The notes under the pieces: model-generated
Seen by the model: the letters and a program-made list of their open reading frames with translations, nothing else
Told to the model about the DNA's origin: nothing
Database searches by the model: none
Virus record (IMG/VR): IMGVR_UViG_3300035199_000145
Location: 1 to 26,025 of that record
Strand: one strand, 5' to 3'
From: a virus
Length of the DNA stretch: 26,025 nt
Shown: positions 22,758 to 26,025 of the stretch, in pieces
How the letters are laid out: every line of letters starts with the position of its first letter
Numbering within the stretch: position 1 is the first letter of the stretch
Position numbers and translations under genes: made by a program

Positions 22758-23498
22758 ATGTCTATAATCAGCGCACTACCGCCCGACTTAAGGGCGATCA
22801 TACCTGCCGTCAAGCAGGACTATAGTGTTCTCTTTGTAGTTGACATTACTGAACTGTGTATCAATCCAATCGCGCCTGGTTATGCCCTCATAAGGCCTCT
22901 GACTAGGCGCGAATTTAATGGGTTTGCACCCGCCTACGAAGATGACCCAACAACAGTAGAAGACGATGTGATATCATCTTGTCTTGTCTACCCAGATATG
23001 ATTGCGCATAGCAAGCACTATCTGGCTGGCTTTGATCAGTTCGTATCTCAGGCTGTCTTCCTGTGCTCTGGTTTCGCTGGAGAGCAGACCCTCATACGGG
23101 GTGTGCTTGAAGGCAGAGACTATGCCAAGTCCCTCGAAGCAGCTATCACGACTTGGATCTGTAAAGCATTCCCGCGATATATCCCGTCTGATGTAGAGGA
23201 CATGATCTTCGAGGATCAGATGAAGCTCGCCTGTATGGCAGAGAACATCCTCAGCACACCCATTCCGTATGAGGACTTCCTAGACCCGGGTGCTAAGAAA
23301 CAGAAGGAAGAAGACCCGGTAAAACGCATGAAGCGGGACAGAATAGAAAGATTCAATGACAGACAGAAGGCTGCAGCTGCTCCACCTCCCCCAGCAGGGT
23401 CAGTGTCCTTCGGTGAGGGTGCAGAGGGGTACGTTACATCCGACAAGTTCCAGGACGGTCTTGATGGACTAGAGGCTTTCATTGGTCGACCGCAATAG
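22758..23498 (+). CDS. Tail assembly chaperone-like protein, second of a pair
   Basis: 246 residues. ALIRPLTRREFNGFAPAYED, then EDDVISSCLVYPD, then YLAGFDQFVSQAVFLCSGFA repeat the pattern of the previous protein, so the two look like diverged copies. A helical middle is followed by a Lys/Arg-rich segment, a Pro run (PPPPAG) and an acidic end. ATG 22758 has no ribosome binding site; it is in frame with the previous gene, three bases after its stop, so coupling, re-initiation or rare readthrough is likely. The 3' end overlaps the next gene by 17 bases. Confidence 0.68.
   Translation: MSIISALPPDLRAIIPAVKQDYSVLFVVDITELCINPIAPGYALIRPLTRREFNGFAPAYEDDPTTVEDDVISSCLVYPDMIAHSKHYLAGFDQFVSQAVFLCSGFAGEQTLIRGVLEGRDYAKSLEAAITTWICKAFPRYIPSDVEDMIFEDQMKLACMAENILSTPIPYEDFLDPGAKKQKEEDPVKRMKRDRIERFNDRQKAAAAPPPPAGSVSFGEGAEGYVTSDKFQDGLDGLEAFIGRPQ
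23471..23484 (+). promoter_or_regulatory. Ribosome binding site and TTG start of the large final gene
   Basis: AGAGG (23471-23475) lies six bases before TTG 23482. The same frame has a stop at 23470-23472 and no ATG or GTG until ATG 23776, so this site decides the start. Confidence 0.6.
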
Positions 23499-26025
23499 AA
23501 CAGACATAGATAGAGGCGCCAACCTATACCGTGACTTCGTACAAGGAGGTCGCAGTGAGGGTGCACGTCAGAGTCCGTTCATTGATAGAGAGCGACGGGA
23601 AGAGTACCTACGTAGAGCCCGAGAGAAGGAGTCCTCATCTGCCTTCGCAACCATTGGTAAGGTTGCTGCCCTGAGCCTTGGTGCCTGGGCTCTCGGGCGC
23701 ACCATCCCCAAGGATGTTTGGGTAGAGTCTCTACACAAGCTAGGGCACTATGGCAAGAATACGTTCGGTGCCTTCATGGAGGCCAGGAACGAAGCCGTCC
23801 TAAGCATGATGGATCACCGTCATGCTCGTGCTGCTGTCAGTAGAGAGGCCGGTAGTGAGACTGAGCTATCTCGTATCTTCAGGGAGGAGCTCAGGCCATT
23901 CCTCGCAGATATAGATTCTGCGAGGACTGATATAGGCGCAAGGCAACAAGCCGAGCGCATGACCAAAAACATACTGCAGAAGCGCTTCGCTCGCAGTCAT
24001 GTCTCATCTAGCAAGCACGCTGGTCTAACAGTTGGTGATCTAAACCGACTGGGTGCATCTCACGAGTCTAAGTTCGACGTTGTCTCTAAGAGAGCCTACG
24101 AAGACATCATGGATGCACGCCAGAGGCTTGACCCCACTGGCAAGTGGTTCGACAAGCTCGTCGTAGACAGACACCTATACGTAGCACAGCAGGGTAAGAT
24201 CCCTAATGCTATCAATGCCAAGAACGTTAGAGACCTAAGGTGGGCCAGTAAGCGTGCCTTGGGACAAGGTGCGTATAAGGCATTAGGCTTCCAGATCCCG
24301 TTTGTCGGCTTTAAGCCTGTCGATCTCTTCGCTCCCTTATTCAGGCACTTCGCAGGAGAGGGTCCATCAGTAGTCAGGGTCGGTGCCGGTAAGCGCCTAG
24401 CCAGTGACGTAGTGACACCAAGGGGCGGCAGTAGCTACATCGTAGGTGGTGACCTAATGCACTTTGGCGGTGAGGGTGCCTATAACATAGCACCGGGCAG
24501 AAAGTTCACCGCTCGCACGATGGACGCCATAGGCCAAGCCAACAAGGCTCGCCTGGGGCTCAGTCCACTACAAGCAGAAGGCCTTGAGACAGGAGCAGTA
24601 GGGAGCAGAGGAACCTTCTGGGGCAAGATACAAGACGCTCTCGGTATGGGGCCCAAGTTCCGTACCCAGCCTCAGGTGTTCCAGAGGTTCAGTCAGGCTG
24701 CGAGACGTGCAGCTGACCTCAAGTCGGGTAAACAAGAGTTCAGGTTCTTCGATACCATCAGGGCTGGCGACCTACCATTCAAGGATAGGCTCAGGCATCA
24801 AGCCAGAGCAGGCGGTGCATGGAGCCCAGACGATATAGTACCGAACCCATACGCTGGGAAGTCTATTGATGACCTGGGGCGTGTGGAGCGTGCTGCTGCA
24901 TTCATGGGAACAGAGGCTGGTACCCTTGGTGGCGCTAGGCTTGGTGAGTTCATACCCAAAGGTGGTACCCCAACAGCCGCTCGTCCTCTTGGCCAGCAAG
25001 CTCCCAACTGGGCCTTCTTCGAAGATAAGCTATCTACTAAGCTATTCAATACGGCCCACTTCGCAACCAACCGCCTAAACGACCTGATAGGTTCTACCAT
25101 TGGTATAGGTTTCAGACCTTCCATGGGGAACTGGGGCTTCCTATATAACGGTGTCAAGCTCGCTGCGCTTGGTGCCATGCTCAACCCGTTCAATGGCTAT
25201 GCCGTTGACGCCTACAAGTATGTGGATTACCTCTTCAAGAGCGTGACCAGTGGGTTCGGCTATGCACCATGGGAGGGTGTTGGTCCGACTGACGTAGCCA
25301 TCAAGATGTACGAGGGGGCTACCCTCGCTGCAGCTGCTGCCAAGGACATGATCGGGTTCACTATGGCGTCCAGGTACGTCGAGGACCTGATGCCAGGCAC
25401 CATGAGCAGCCAGCTCTCTGGTATAGCTCGTACTGCTGGTGGTGGGTATCTTGGCGCCAGAGCTGGTGGTGCCATTGGCATGGGCGTGGGTATTCTTGCT
25501 AGTGGCATAGGAACAGGTGGTATCTCAGATATCTTCGGTACGCCTATCCTGGGTGCTCGCTCTACCGACACCGCTGCCAACATGTACGACTATTACTTCA
25601 ATCAGAAGGAAGTAGCAGTTAAGAGCAGCCGTTGGTGGATGCTGGGTAGGCAGGACTTCCAGGGAGAGGGTATTGATAGGTTCGAGCCGCACTGGGTCTC
25701 AATGGCCAAGAGTGACTGGCAGTACACCAACACCCTATACGGTAGCAGGAAGGAATACTTCGAGCAGCAGTCCACACTGCCAACACCACACAACCTTTTC
25801 AGCTTCGGTAAGGACGAGGATTACTTCGCAAACAAGCTTGCGGGGTCACGCCCATATCCAATTGCGCCATCTGGCGCGGCAATGCATGAGGGTGAGAGTC
25901 TGCCAATGAGGGCATCTCTACCTCGTGGTCTGTCAGAGGGTGAGCTAGGCAGTATGGGGATGCATCCCCTGACACCTGACTACTCCGATGCTGTCAGCGC
26001 TGAGTCATTTGGCGTACGCGCTAAG
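23482..26025 (+). CDS. 5' part of a very large glycine-rich virion protein (in tape-measure position)
   Basis: I translated this frame from TTG 23482 to the window edge and found no stop: at least 848 residues, continuing beyond. The N-terminus is Arg-rich (RERREEYLRRAREKE), then a hydrophobic stretch at about 54-73 (AFATIGKVAALSLGAWALG). A long mixed region follows. Around 648-682 is a glycine-zipper-like hydrophobic stretch (GGGYLGARAGGAIGMGVG), then a Trp/Arg-rich segment near 716-738 (SRWWMLGRQDFQG, then FEPHW). Position after the chaperone-like pair is that of a tape measure protein, but composition resembles the glycine-rich basic proteins at 199-2797. Either a tape measure with membrane-active parts or an ejected virion protein is possible. 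Confidence 0.75.
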   Translation, partial: MVDRNRTDIDRGANLYRDFVQGGRSEGARQSPFIDRERREEYLRRAREKESSSAFATIGKVAALSLGAWALGRTIPKDVWVESLHKLGHYGKNTFGAFMEARNEAVLSMMDHRHARAAVSREAGSETELSRIFREELRPFLADIDSARTDIGARQQAERMTKNILQKRFARSHVSSSKHAGLTVGDLNRLGASHESKFDVVSKRAYEDIMDARQRLDPTGKWFDKLVVDRHLYVAQQGKIPNAINAKNVRDLRWASKRALGQGAYKALGFQIPFVGFKPVDLFAPLFRHFAGEGPSVVRVGAGKRLASDVVTPRGGSSYIVGGDLMHFGGEGAYNIAPGRKFTARTMDAIGQANKARLGLSPLQAEGLETGAVGSRGTFWGKIQDALGMGPKFRTQPQVFQRFSQAARRAADLKSGKQEFRFFDTIRAGDLPFKDRLRHQARAGGAWSPDDIVPNPYAGKSIDDLGRVERAAAFMGTEAGTLGGARLGEFIPKGGTPTAARPLGQQAPNWAFFEDKLSTKLFNTAHFATNRLNDLIGSTIGIGFRPSMGNWGFLYNGVKLAALGAMLNPFNGYAVDAYKYVDYLFKSVTSGFGYAPWEGVGPTDVAIKMYEGATLAAAAAKDMIGFTMASRYVEDLMPGTMSSQLSGIARTAGGGYLGARAGGAIGMGVGILASGIGTGGISDIFGTPILGARSTDTAANMYDYYFNQKEVAVKSSRWWMLGRQDFQGEGIDRFEPHWVSMAKSDWQYTNTLYGSRKEYFEQQSTLPTPHNLFSFGKDEDYFANKLAGSRPYPIAPSGAAMHEGESLPMRASLPRGLSEGELGSMGMHPLTPDYSDAVSAESFGVRAK

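Noticed and set aside
22700-22760. Classical -1 frameshift between the chaperone-like genes
   Set aside because: No slippery heptamer is visible and the genes are already in the same frame, so a shift could not fuse them.
22754-22825. TAATG start at 22754 after the first chaperone-like gene
   Set aside because: It opens a 23-codon frame ending in a stop and is not in frame with the long gene, which starts at ATG 22758.
99-25793. Open frames of 60-185 codons on the - strand throughout the window
   Set aside because: They all lie opposite well-supported + strand genes, have no convincing ribosome binding sites or recognisable domains, and have low-complexity compositions typical of shadow frames.
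1-26025. CRISPR arrays, tRNA genes, insertion sequences, integrase or attachment sites
   Set aside because: I saw no regularly spaced repeats, no cloverleaf-like sequence in the short gaps, no transposase or integrase frame and no terminal inverted repeats.

Overview
The window is part of the late (virion) gene module of a tailed double-stranded DNA phage with a contractile tail, i.e. a myovirus-type member of Caudoviricetes. Evidence is a large terminase with visible ATPase and nuclease motifs, a portal, a prohead protease fused to a scaffold, an HK97-type major capsid protein, a tail sheath and a tail tube, in the usual packaging-head-neck-tail order. Every gene I accept lies on the + strand, genes are packed with overlaps or very short gaps, and starts with a ribosome binding site use strong AGGAGG-like sequences. 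No host can be named. A small lipoprotein gene nested in a small membrane-protein gene resembles a spanin arrangement, which hints at a Gram-negative host, but this is inference.

Layout. 1-2797: the end of one gene, a 41-residue gene, then three glycine/alanine-rich, basic, hydrophobic proteins of unknown function. 2797-10612: terminase large subunit, a 695-residue unknown protein with a long Leu/Ile-rich helical region, the portal with a possible MuF-like C-terminal domain, and the protease-scaffold with a probable internal start for free scaffold. 10627-13195: a probable capsid decoration protein and the major capsid protein, followed by a perfect GC-rich hairpin. 13266-16356: an unknown protein, a two-Ig-domain virion protein, two holin-like membrane proteins, a small membrane-associated protein and the overlapping lipoprotein, ending in hairpins. 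16460-20537: a Cys-motif neck protein, a tail completion-like protein, tail sheath and tail tube, again ending in a strong hairpin. 20590-23498: two further tube-like paralogues and two small proteins that resemble each other and sit where tail assembly chaperones normally lie. 23482 to the window end: the first 848 codons of a very large protein, starting at TTG, occupying the usual tape-measure position but looking like a basic glycine-rich virion/ejection protein.

How it works together. Terminase and portal package DNA into a prohead built from the capsid protein on the scaffold; the protease then removes scaffold and decoration protein stabilises the shell. Neck proteins join head and tail, the sheath contracts around the tube, and the large glycine-rich proteins at both ends of the window are candidates for proteins carried in the virion and used during DNA entry. 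Three purine-rich hairpins lie just after the capsid, lipoprotein and tail tube genes and divide the cluster into four transcript blocks.

Most unusual points: the shared C-terminal motif of two glycine-rich proteins, the tandem tube paralogues, the same-frame chaperone-like pair separated by one stop codon, the internal scaffold start, and the hairpins directly ahead of starts that have no ribosome binding site.
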